Of a stretch of 64,000 nt of DNA, positions 43,492 to 51,592 are shown piece by piece (the stretch's first letter is position 1; each line of letters starts with the position of its first letter). The stretch is from JAKFVC01 sp040386595 (GTDB taxonomy: Bacteria > Planctomycetota > Planctomycetia > Planctomycetales > Planctomycetaceae), in contig JAZKFE010000070.1 in NCBI GenBank assembly GCA_040386595.1, positions 4,010 through 68,009 of the forward strand. Reading direction: 5' to 3'. The position numbers were made by a program, and so were the translations under genes. The notes beneath the pieces were generated by a model. The model saw nothing but the letters and a program-made list of their open reading frames with translations, had not been told where the DNA came from and searched no databases.

Positions 43492-43798
43492 GGGATGGCT
43501 CCTGGAGCGTGGATCGAGCTGGCTCTGTAAGATGTAGATCCAGGAAACCCGTCAGATATTCTTCTGTACCGGACATTTTTCGATTTTTCTGCCGCACCCC
43601 AGAATGTGACTCTCCCACTTTGGGTTAGGGGACGTGGAGACCTGCAGCCTTTCCAGTTGGACTTTCACCTCTAAGCCGTTAGAATGAATTTTGACAGTCA
43701 AGGCTGTCAATAATCGTTTTGGTCATGGAATTGAGTGCCACCGGCCCACCGCGGAATACTTCGAGGTGACCGGTCATTGAAAATTGGGTTTCGTCCAC

Positions 43799-44212
43799 AT
43801 GCCTGCTGGAACTACGAGCGTGACGGAAGATATCTACCAGGAACACATTCTGGAGCATTTCGAATCCCCCTACCATAAGGGGAAGCTGGACCATCCCACC
43901 TGTTGCCACAAGGATAAGAATCCCTTGTGCGGTGATGTGGTGGAACTTCAGTTGAAGATCGACGCCAATGATTGCGTGTCCGAGGCTTACTTTGACGGCA
44001 AGGGTTGTGCGATCAGCCAGGCTGCCGCGTCGATTCTGTGCGAACAGATCGAAGGAAAGCCAGTTTCTGAGCTGAAAGAAATGCAGGCTCAAGAGATGTT
44101 GAATTTGCTGCACGTGCCCCTGACAGCATCGCGGCAAAAATGCGGTCTCCTGGCCTTTAAGGTTCTCAAGACACTGGTTTACGCTCACGGCTCAGCAGAG
44201 TCCCCAGCCTAA
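43799..44212 (+). CDS. sufU: SufU-type iron-sulfur scaffold protein
   Basis: 137 aa. NifU-N/SufU fold with three conserved cysteine positions: HPTCCHKDKNPLCGD, KGCAISQAAAS and RQKCGLLAFKVL. It has the approx 18-residue SufU insertion region (after the second Cys) of Gram-positive-type SufU rather than IscU. SufU accepts sulfur from SufS during Fe-S assembly. The ATG at 43799 (MPAGTTSVTED) is preferred over a slightly earlier frame start. sufS follows at 44435. No sufB/C/D is in the window. Confidence 0.93.
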   Translation: MPAGTTSVTEDIYQEHILEHFESPYHKGKLDHPTCCHKDKNPLCGDVVELQLKIDANDCVSEAYFDGKGCAISQAAASILCEQIEGKPVSELKEMQAQEMLNLLHVPLTASRQKCGLLAFKVLKTLVYAHGSAESPA

Positions 44213-44286
44213 ACTGCCAGTCAGTTGAACAGTTGAAAGAATGCAAATTAGCAGGGGAACTGAAACCCCTGCATTGCCTAATAAGA

Positions 44287-44307
44287 GACTCACGCATTTC
44301 GTGAGTC
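44287..44307. terminator. Short hairpin between sufU and sufS
   Basis: GACTCACG and CGTGAGTC form an 8-bp stem with a 5-base loop, in the 222-base gap between the two genes. No T-run follows; it may reduce read-through or protect the sufU transcript. Confidence 0.5.
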
Positions 44308-44434
44308 CACTCTCCTCTCACGCCAAGCCGGCGTTGGGCTGCCGGAGCGATGGAATCCGAGAGTTGCCGCCACTGTATGGCGGCCATCGGAGTGGAAATC
44401 GTCGCCTGCAGGCTTCGCTGGACGATTGATTGCC

Positions 44435-45685
44435 ATGGTCACCTCCTCAGCCGGATCCAAGTTCGATGTCGCCGCTGTCCGGCGAGATTTCCCGATCCTT
44501 AACCAGCCGTTGCCGAACGGCCAAACGCTGGTTTACCTGGATACCGGTGCCAGTGCCCAGAAGCCCCTCTGTGTCATCGAAAAGCTGACCGAGGTCCTGC
44601 GTCACTACTACTCCAACACGCACCGCGGCATTCACACTCTCGGCGATCTGGTGACGACCGAAGTAGAAGGGGCTCGCGAGATTGTGCGCGGCTTCCTAGG
44701 TGCTCCGAGTGTCGATGAGATCATCTTCACAGGCGGAACGACCGCTTCGATCAACGCTGTGGCCTATGGTTGGGCTCGCAAATTTCTGAGGCCTGGCGAC
44801 GAAGTGTTGCTCAATGTGATGGAGCATCACGCGAACTTCGTTCCCTGGCAGCAGGCGGCCCTTGCCACGGGTGCCAAGCTGAAGTTCATTCCGCTGACTA
44901 GCGATGGGCAACTCGATCTGACGCAGCTCGACACGGTCCTGACCGACCGCACCAAGTTCGTGGCGGTGACGGGAATGTCGAACGTCTTGGGGACGATCAA
45001 TCCCATCCGCGAGTTGACGCAGAAAGCCCATGCGAAGGGGGCGTTGATCCTGGTGGATGGGGCTCAAAGCGTGCCGCATGGACCGGTCAATGTGCAGGAT
45101 CTGGGGATCGATTTTCTGGTCTTCTCGGGACACAAGATCTACGGTCCGTCGGGAATTGGCATCCTGTGGGGTAAGCAAAAGTTGCTCGAGGCGATGGACC
45201 CGTTCCAGTTCGGCGGCAACATGATTCGTGAAGTGTTCCTCGAGACCAGCACCTGGGCCGATCTGCCGGGCAAGTTCGAAGCGGGCACCATTCCGATTGC
45301 CGAAGCGGTGGCTTTGGGGACCGCGATTCGATACATCCAGCAATTTGACCCGCAGGCCGTGCATGCTCACGAAATGGAGCTCACCGCCAAAGCGTTTAAA
45401 CTGCTGCAGGAAATCCCGGGCGTCACCATTTACGGACCGGGACTCGAACATCGCGGTTCCATCGTCAGCTTTACGGTGGAAGGGGTGCATCCGCACGACT
45501 TGGCCGATTTGTTTAACAATCGAGGCGTCGCGATCCGCGCCGGCCACCATTGTACCATGCCCTTACACGAGCATCTGGATCAGACCGCTACGGCCCGCGC
45601 GAGCTTTGGGCTCTACAACACTCTCGAAGAAGTCGACGCCCTGGCCGAGGCCATTCTGTACGCCAAGAAAGTCTTCCGGCGTTAG
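44435..45685 (+). CDS. sufS: Cysteine desulfurase (SufS type)
   Basis: 416 aa. PLP enzyme that removes sulfur from cysteine for Fe-S clusters. Blocks: YLDTGASAQKP, YYSNTHRGIHTLGD, NVMEHHANFVPWQ, the PLP lysine in SGHKIYGPSGIGILWG, ETSTWADLPGKFEAGT and the catalytic loop RAGHHCTMPLHEHL with the sulfur-carrying Cys (about 366). It belongs to the group II SufS/CsdA branch. ATG at 44435; an alternative TTG lies at 44426. With sufU 222 bases upstream it forms a SUF-type pair; it is convergent with the PARG-like gene (25-base gap). Confidence 0.95.
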   Translation: MVTSSAGSKFDVAAVRRDFPILNQPLPNGQTLVYLDTGASAQKPLCVIEKLTEVLRHYYSNTHRGIHTLGDLVTTEVEGAREIVRGFLGAPSVDEIIFTGGTTASINAVAYGWARKFLRPGDEVLLNVMEHHANFVPWQQAALATGAKLKFIPLTSDGQLDLTQLDTVLTDRTKFVAVTGMSNVLGTINPIRELTQKAHAKGALILVDGAQSVPHGPVNVQDLGIDFLVFSGHKIYGPSGIGILWGKQKLLEAMDPFQFGGNMIREVFLETSTWADLPGKFEAGTIPIAEAVALGTAIRYIQQFDPQAVHAHEMELTAKAFKLLQEIPGVTIYGPGLEHRGSIVSFTVEGVHPHDLADLFNNRGVAIRAGHHCTMPLHEHLDQTATARASFGLYNTLEEVDALAEAILYAKKVFRR

Positions 45686-45709
45686 ACCCTGTGCGGCCTA
45701 AAACAGCTC

Positions 45710-46714
45710 TTAGTTGCCGTCACCTTCACCCCAGTGGAAGCGTTGCTTGGTGATGGCCACAAGAAGGCTGCTAAGGCTATTCGACGACGTTAGCAATTTA
45801 TCGAGCAGCGTTTCTGCTTCTTGAACGGGCGCAATGCCTGACGGGTCGCCGTAGCAGAAGACAAGTGTTTGAATTTCGCTGAGCTTCGCAGCCAGAATCT
45901 GCAGCAGCGACATCAAGACGCGGTTACCTCCAAACGCGCCGCAGCCCCAGTGTCCGGTGTGAATTTGGATCTCCGTGGCCGCAGGCTGCAATCGTGTGGA
46001 CTCGACTCCCGCTGCGGAGAATCCGGTGATTGCCGTTTGCAGGATGTATAAGATTTGATCACGCGTATATTCGCCTGCCGCACCCGGAAGGGCCGCGATG
46101 GCCAGGATGTTTGAGACCGTCGGAGGGACAATGGCTGTTGTCGCTTCATGGATCGCTTCAGGGCTGGCTGCAGAGAACCGATTTCCATAAAGTCCGTGAG
46201 GCCAGCGGGCCGTTCGATTTGGTTCGGTCGCGACTGCAACACGACGCTCCACACCAGTGACTAACGCGGGCGTAGGGAGATTGTGTTCGACTGTTAGGGG
46301 GGCGATGTCTGACTGCAGTAGGGCCTCGCGGACAGCACCCAAGGCCGGATGCTCGGTCACCTGCATTTCGTCTTGTGCAAACAGTCGTCCGTGGTAATAC
46401 CCGAACAGATTGGGGTCTGCGAAGTTCAAATACCAGGTCACGGTTTTGTCCGGTGTTGCGACCGGTTGATATTCGAAAAATCCCGGTCGCATTTCGACGC
46501 GTGTGCGAAAATCGGCCGTATGGAGTTGATCCTTTAAGGGACGCGATTTCCAACGTGTGAAGCCGATCGTTCCCGCATGCTCGCAATCAGGCGGGCAAGA
46601 AATGCTGGCGACAAGTTGCTTGTTCGTATCGCGCCAACGAGGCGGATGTGATTGCATCAACTCCTGAGCAATAAAATCCATCCGGCAGAAGGGTGCCAGC
46701 ATCGGGTCTCGCAT
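45710..46714 (-). CDS. Diverged poly(ADP-ribose) glycohydrolase-like protein
   Basis: 334 aa from the ATG at 46714, which follows AGGT; the longer frame (to 46996) is mostly the shadow of the esterase gene. Residues 93-125 (WYLNFADPNLFGYYHGRLFAQDEMQ) align with the PARG core 'FAN...GGG...QEE': the glycine triad is weakened (GYYHG) and QEE is QDE (114-116), keeping the last catalytic Glu. Residues 253-264 (TGHWGCGAFGGN) match the other PARG signature, near GNWGCGAFGGD of animal PARG. C-terminal VFCYGDP corresponds to YFTFGD. Hydrolysis of ADP-ribose linkages is thus likely but untested. It begins 62 bases after the stop of a Tat-exported hydrolase, a likely operon. Confidence 0.65.
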   Translation of the reverse strand: MRDPMLAPFCRMDFIAQELMQSHPPRWRDTNKQLVASISCPPDCEHAGTIGFTRWKSRPLKDQLHTADFRTRVEMRPGFFEYQPVATPDKTVTWYLNFADPNLFGYYHGRLFAQDEMQVTEHPALGAVREALLQSDIAPLTVEHNLPTPALVTGVERRVAVATEPNRTARWPHGLYGNRFSAASPEAIHEATTAIVPPTVSNILAIAALPGAAGEYTRDQILYILQTAITGFSAAGVESTRLQPAATEIQIHTGHWGCGAFGGNRVLMSLLQILAAKLSEIQTLVFCYGDPSGIAPVQEAETLLDKLLTSSNSLSSLLVAITKQRFHWGEGDGN

Positions 46715-46775
46715 GAAAGATACCTGTGCAATCAGGGGTGATGACCGAGAGGTGTTCCGTGCAACGTTTCTTATG

Positions 46776-47897
46776 TTAGTCGGCGTTTGTGTAGACGTGC
46801 AGCCATTCTTGCAACTTGCTGGGTACTTCCGGCGGGATCGAGTGCCCTTGGCGGTGGTTGAGTAGCCCCAGTCGCGCGGGGGTTCCATAGAGTTGATAGA
46901 CCGGGAGTGCCGCCGCGACGTACGGCCATGAGCGATCTCCGTCTGCGGCTCCGTTGTTGGCTTCGCCTGCCAGTACCAGGAATGGTCGCGGAGCAATCAA
47001 CGCGATGAGTTGATGATGATTCAACGCGAAGTCGGCGGCATCGATTCCTGCTCCTAGATACCAAGGCGCATTCCAGTTCGTCGACTGAAATCCCAGGCCT
47101 CCTTCACTGGCGACGGCGGCTTTAATCCGTTCATCAAACGCGGCGAGGTACAGAACTTCTTTAGCTCCTAACGAGTGTCCCACCGCCCCGATACGTTGGG
47201 GATCGACATCCGGCAAGGAGACCAGCACGTCGACGGCTCGCTGGGCATCAAACAACATCTTGTGCATCCCGAGCGTTTGGGGATGCCGCTGCTGGAACTG
47301 GTCGACGGTGACCTTTACGTCGATCTGAAATTGGGGCGGTGTTTTCCAGAGATAACAGCGGGGGCAAAACACGACATGTCCGGCTCGGCAGAGTTGTAGA
47401 CCGAGATGCTGCTCCACCGGCCCATTCACACCGGCGATTTCTTCAATGCTCGTGGCACCGGTCTGATGCAAAGCAACAATGCCGGATCGTTTGCTGGTGG
47501 TCGTAGTGGTTGGCCGCAGCAGATAACCTTCAACAGGTTCATCAGCTTCCGACAGATACCGCACCAGTTGCCGCACGCAACCTTCCGGGCGATCTTCGTG
47601 CAATACCTGTAATCGAATCGGAGACCGCTCGGTGGGCATGGGTCCCAGGAACTTTAACCAGGCGGCACGTAGTTGTTGGCGTTCCTGTTCCCATTGTTCT
47701 CGTGAGACAATGGGTTGCTTCTGATCATTCAACAGGAGTGGTGCCAGAGGTCGCTTGGGCAGTGGGATTTGCTGGGGTGGGCGTTGCACATCGGCGAGCC
47801 AGGAAACATCTCGTGGAGTCTCGGCCCAGGCCAACTGCGGCCAGAGAGCGGCCGTCGAGGCACTAGCACACCAGGCAAAAAAGTCGCGACGCTGCAT
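46776..47897 (-). CDS. Tat-exported alpha/beta hydrolase (dienelactone/acetyl-esterase type)
   Basis: 373 aa. N-terminal twin-arginine signal QRRDFFAWCASASTAALWPQLAWA. Then an alpha/beta hydrolase with long N-terminal region, VALHQTGATS (oxyanion part), GAVGHSLGAKE as nucleophile elbow (Ser about 220), LIALIAPRPFLVLAGE and NHRQGHSIPPE with the catalytic His. Similar to the large planctomycete family of glucuronoyl/acetyl-xylan-type esterases. A very strong GGAGG ribosome site precedes the ATG. Substrate unknown. The PARG-like gene follows on the same strand. Confidence 0.85.
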   Translation of the reverse strand: MQRRDFFAWCASASTAALWPQLAWAETPRDVSWLADVQRPPQQIPLPKRPLAPLLLNDQKQPIVSREQWEQERQQLRAAWLKFLGPMPTERSPIRLQVLHEDRPEGCVRQLVRYLSEADEPVEGYLLRPTTTTTSKRSGIVALHQTGATSIEEIAGVNGPVEQHLGLQLCRAGHVVFCPRCYLWKTPPQFQIDVKVTVDQFQQRHPQTLGMHKMLFDAQRAVDVLVSLPDVDPQRIGAVGHSLGAKEVLYLAAFDERIKAAVASEGGLGFQSTNWNAPWYLGAGIDAADFALNHHQLIALIAPRPFLVLAGEANNGAADGDRSWPYVAAALPVYQLYGTPARLGLLNHRQGHSIPPEVPSKLQEWLHVYTNAD

Positions 47898-48076
47898 GCG
47901 GACCTCCGGAGGGATGAGCAGAGTTGTTCCTCGGCAAAGTAGCAAATTGCCGGGACTGCAGACAGGTCACAGTCAGTATTGTCGATTTCCAATTAGGCTT
48001 ATGCTGGCGTGGGGCAGAACTGGAGTCCCAGTGTTTGACTGTCTACAATGGGGCCTCATCCGGAGAGATCTTTACC

Positions 48077-49564
48077 GTGCCCGCATTGCTACAACTCTCA
48101 TCCGTTTCCAAAGCATTTTCCGGCGTACAGGCGCTGTCGGGAGTGTCGTTTGAGCTGCGGCCGGGTGAAGTGCATGCGCTCGTCGGAGAGAATGGCGCGG
48201 GCAAATCGACGCTCATTAAGATCATTACCGGAGCTCACCAGCCCGATTCGGGTATGATCTCTGTTCAGGGCCAAGTAGCGCCCGAGCTCGAACCATTGCT
48301 GGCTCGTCAGTTGGGAATTGCCTGCATTTATCAGCAGCCCGCATTGTTCCCCGATTTGACGGTGGCAGAAAATCTCGCCCTGAATCTTGAGCGGGGATCG
48401 CCGTGGCGGACGGTCAACTGGAAGCAACGTCGCCAGCAGGCCCAAGAACTGTTGCAACGAGTGGGGGCCCGGATTGATCCTGGGACGCGTGTCAGTCAGC
48501 TGACGATGCCCGAACAGCAACTTGTCGAGATCGCCGGTGCACTGGGAGCGCAGGCGAAAATCCTGATCATGGATGAGCCCACCGCGTCGCTGTCCGAACA
48601 GGATGTGATCAACCTGTTGCAGGTGATTCGTGAACTGCGAGAGCAGGGCGTCGGAATTATTTACATTTCGCATCGCCTGGATGAACTCTTTCAGATTGCC
48701 GATCGAGTCACCGTGCTCCGCGATGGGACTCATGTGGCGACGCACGCGATGTCCGAGGTCAACCAGTCGGAACTGATCCGGTTGATGGTGGGGCGAGAGA
48801 TCTCTGCCGTCTTTCCGAAACAACACGTGCCGCTGGGGGATGTTGTTCTCGAGACGCGTAATCTCTGCTGTAATGAATCGGGTGTAAAGAACGTTTCATT
48901 GCAGATTCGAGCGGGGGAAATCCTGGGACTGGTCGGTTTAGTGGGGGCGGGACGCACGGAGTTTGCTCGGACGCTGTTCGGCTTAACGCCAGCGGATGAC
49001 GGGCAGATTCTGGTGCGGGGACGATTGGTGGCCATCGATACGCCGAGGGACGCGATCTCCGAGGGGATCGCCTATGTGCCTGAAGATCGCCGGCATCATG
49101 GCGTCGTGCTCGAACTCCCTGTCGTGCAGAACGTGACGCTGGCGAGTTTAAAACAGATGGTCCGCCGCTGGCTGCTCGATTCCGGCCGTGAGCGCGCCCT
49201 GGCCACGAGCTATGTCGCGAAACTGCGGATCAAGACGGCCTCGATCGATACGCCGGTGGGGCATTTATCCGGTGGCAATCAGCAGAAAGTGGCCTTGTCC
49301 CGCTGGCTGGCGACCAACCCTTCGATCCTCATTCTGGATGAGCCGACGCAGGGGATTGATGTCGGCGCGAAGGCCGAGATTCATCGGCTGATGGGCGATT
49401 TGGCCCGGCAGGGTTTAGCGATCTTGATGATCTCGTCCGAGCTTCCCGAAGTGTTGGGCATGAGTGATCGCATCGCCGTCATGCGCGGTGGCCAGATCGT
49501 CGGTGAACTGCCGCGATCCAGTGCGACCCAAGAGAAAATTCTTACCTTGGCGTTAGGGAAGTAA
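48077..49564 (+). CDS. Sugar-type ABC transporter ATP-binding protein (RbsA/MglA type)
   Basis: About 495 aa with two fused nucleotide-binding domains. First: Walker A GENGAGKST, Q-loop YQQPALFPDLTVAEN, variant signature LTMPEQQLVE, Walker B KILIMDEPTAS, and H-loop ISHRLDE. Second: degenerate Walker A GLVGAGRTE, signature HLSGGNQQKV, Walker B ILILDEPTQG. This is the RbsA arrangement for monosaccharide uptake. The start is GTG at 48077 with GGAGAG upstream; frames going further left are not needed. The usual permease and substrate-binding genes do not follow: after the stop comes an inverted-repeat element and then a gene on the other strand, so the ATPase is orphaned here. Confidence 0.93.
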   Translation: MPALLQLSSVSKAFSGVQALSGVSFELRPGEVHALVGENGAGKSTLIKIITGAHQPDSGMISVQGQVAPELEPLLARQLGIACIYQQPALFPDLTVAENLALNLERGSPWRTVNWKQRRQQAQELLQRVGARIDPGTRVSQLTMPEQQLVEIAGALGAQAKILIMDEPTASLSEQDVINLLQVIRELREQGVGIIYISHRLDELFQIADRVTVLRDGTHVATHAMSEVNQSELIRLMVGREISAVFPKQHVPLGDVVLETRNLCCNESGVKNVSLQIRAGEILGLVGLVGAGRTEFARTLFGLTPADDGQILVRGRLVAIDTPRDAISEGIAYVPEDRRHHGVVLELPVVQNVTLASLKQMVRRWLLDSGRERALATSYVAKLRIKTASIDTPVGHLSGGNQQKVALSRWLATNPSILILDEPTQGIDVGAKAEIHRLMGDLARQGLAILMISSELPEVLGMSDRIAVMRGGQIVGELPRSSATQEKILTLALGK

Positions 49565-49604
49565 CTTTTTAGACAAGCCCAGCGACTGACGCCCGGGGAT
49601 TCTT

Positions 49605-49770
49605 CGTAGGCGAGCGTCCAGCGTCAGCTGGATGGTTGTTGGACGCTGTCCGCTACCATGTGTTCGGCCTTCCCAATTCGGTAGCATCAGGTCAATTTTC
49701 GCTGAATATCACCCCTAATCTCAGTCGACTCGCTAACAACCATCCAGCTGACGCTGGACGCTCGCCTACG
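49605..49770. repeat. 166-bp element with 37-bp terminal inverted repeats
   Basis: Arms 49605-49641 and 49734-49770 are inverted copies with one mismatch, beginning CGTAGGCGAGCGTCCAGCG. The 90-base core has no ORF. It is 40 bases downstream of the ABC ATPase stop, where a permease gene would be expected. Confidence 0.88.
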
Positions 49771-49843
49771 TAGAGACGAATGCGTAGTCGAATGAGCCGC
49801 AGCCTCATTGTTCGTTTTGCTCACCCGGCTTCGAGAATCTGGA

Positions 49844-51097
49844 CTACCCTAATAAGCGAGCGATCGGCGTTCCAGAGGAATAGGCCATCGGCCGGCCGAT
49901 GGGGGTCATCACTTCTTTGTTGTATTCAACGCCGAAGAGATTCAAAACGGTGGCGTAAAGGTCCGGAACTTGAATCGGATCACTGGGGGTGGTTTTCGCA
50001 TTTTCGGGATCGGTCTGGCCGATCACCATGCCGCTTTTCAGGCCGCCGCCACCGATCACACAGGAGAATCCAGTGGGCCAGTGATCGCGCCCCTCTAACG
50101 GATTGATCTGTGGCGTGCGGCCGAATTCTCCGATGCACAAGACGACGGTGCTCTGCAGGAGATCTCGTTTGCGAAGGTCTATCATCAATGCGGAAAAGGC
50201 CGGGTCCAAGATCGCGGCATTTGAGCGATGCGATTCCATGTTTCGGGCGTGACTGTCCCAGCCGTTCAGCGTGATTTCCACCGACCGCACGCCTTCTTCG
50301 ACCAGCCTCCGCGCGACCAGGCAGCCGCGTCCGAATTGCGAGTCGCCATAGGCTTTGCGGGTGGCCTCGGATTCGTCCTGAATTTTGAAGGCTCGCAACT
50401 GCTCGGAGCTCATCATCTGGATGGCCCGTTTGATGGCATCGGCATGCAAAGTTTTTTTCGCTTGAACTTGCCGTCCCGCCTGGAAGGCTTGATCTAAGAC
50501 ATTCAGATTCTCCAGCCGCCGCGCCTGACTGTCGGGGGCTCGAAAGGACTGCATGTTATGCAGATCATAACCCGGGTTATAGATCTTAAAGGCATCGTGC
50601 TCGGCACCTAAAAACCCGCCCCAACCGGGCCATTGAGAATCGCCCAACGCCACGTAACGCGGAATCTGAACACCCCCCAGCGGCAGCTCTGTTTCTAAGA
50701 TCGCACCGAGGGTCGGATGACGGAGCGTGGGGTCGGGACGATAGCCCGTTTTCACCATATAGGTGCCCCGTTCGTGATCTCCCTCTTTCGTGACGAGCGA
50801 CCGCACGACGTTCAGGTCCTGGATCTGCTCGGCCATCAACGGATAGAGCTCGGCGATCTCCAAACCTTTGGTCTTGGTTTTGATGGCTTTCACGGAGCCA
50901 CCGATCTTGGTCCCGGGATGTGGATCCCAGGTTTCCAACTGGCTGGCACCACCCGCCATCCACAGGATGATCAGCGACTTCGCCCGCTCGGAGCCTCGTT
51001 TCTGCGCCGCGCGCAGATCCATCGGGGGCAGGGCAAACGACAGCCCCCAAGCCGTCGCCAGCTGCAGCACATCACGGCGATTGATTTCAGACAACAT
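49844..51097 (-). CDS. DUF1501 domain-containing protein
   Basis: 417 aa. The N-terminus has a twin-arginine-like signal (INRRDVLQLATAWGLSFALPPMDLRA). DUF1501 then follows with SLIILWMAGGASQLETWDPHPG, YMVKTGYRPD, VLCIGEFGRTPQINPLEGRDHWPTGFSCVIGGGGLKSGMVIG and PIQVPDLYATVLNLFGV: the alkaline-phosphatase-like fold of this family, with the EFGRTP and D-HW motifs. DUF1501 proteins are abundant in planctomycetes and usually paired with DUF1549/DUF1553 proteins, as here (51593-53203). Their role in carbohydrate or lipid degradation is not settled. Confidence 0.94.
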   Translation of the reverse strand: MLSEINRRDVLQLATAWGLSFALPPMDLRAAQKRGSERAKSLIILWMAGGASQLETWDPHPGTKIGGSVKAIKTKTKGLEIAELYPLMAEQIQDLNVVRSLVTKEGDHERGTYMVKTGYRPDPTLRHPTLGAILETELPLGGVQIPRYVALGDSQWPGWGGFLGAEHDAFKIYNPGYDLHNMQSFRAPDSQARRLENLNVLDQAFQAGRQVQAKKTLHADAIKRAIQMMSSEQLRAFKIQDESEATRKAYGDSQFGRGCLVARRLVEEGVRSVEITLNGWDSHARNMESHRSNAAILDPAFSALMIDLRKRDLLQSTVVLCIGEFGRTPQINPLEGRDHWPTGFSCVIGGGGLKSGMVIGQTDPENAKTTPSDPIQVPDLYATVLNLFGVEYNKEVMTPIGRPMAYSSGTPIARLLG

Positions 51098-51210
51098 GAT
51101 GATTCGCCCAGATCGAGTGGTTTAACTTAAAGTCTTCGTCAATTCTCAGAGTCGGTTGAGAATCAGGGTTGCGATTGGCTCGTGAATTCGGGTTTGCAAA
51201 AAACTTCCCT

Positions 51211-51427
51211 GAAAGGGAAGGACAACATAGCCCAGGGTCGCTCGGTATGCCGAGCCCACCCTGGGTTCAGAACCCCACAAGTCCTCAACCCTGTAAGGGT
51301 TGCACCTGCATCATTGCTCGCAATAAGTGGAACCCTTTCAGGGTTCTTTCTCTATTTTGGTCGTGTACCCAGGGTGCGCCGCGAGTACTCGGCGACCCTG
51401 GGCTATGTTGTGTATCCCCTTCGGGGA
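51211..51427. repeat. 217-bp nested inverted-repeat element
   Basis: The outer arms (about 51223-51272 and 51365-51415) include ACAACATAGCCCAGGGTCG and CACCCTGGGT in inverted copies; an inner pair CAACCCTGTAAGGGTTG (51285-51302) and AACCCTTTCAGGGTT (51331-51345) is palindromic on its own. It fills the interval between DUF1501 and DUF1549/1553 genes. Confidence 0.75.
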
Positions 51428-51592
51428 ACAGAGATTTTCGAAGGCTACCAACTGAAAGATCCGACGACGATTCCTTGCTTGTTCCACGAAAACTTTATGT
51501 GAAAACGCTCTGCCCAGTCATCTCAAATGACTGCATTAAGTTAATCCGCTATCCCCTGCGTAATTAACTATGATCATATTGAAAAATACACA

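Noticed and set aside
43679..44188. 169-aa minus-strand frame over sufU
   Set aside because: Lies opposite sufU, which has unmistakable cysteine motifs.
46715..46996. N-terminal extension of the PARG-like protein
   Set aside because: It is opposite-frame sequence of the esterase C-terminus; the ATG at 46714 has a ribosome site.
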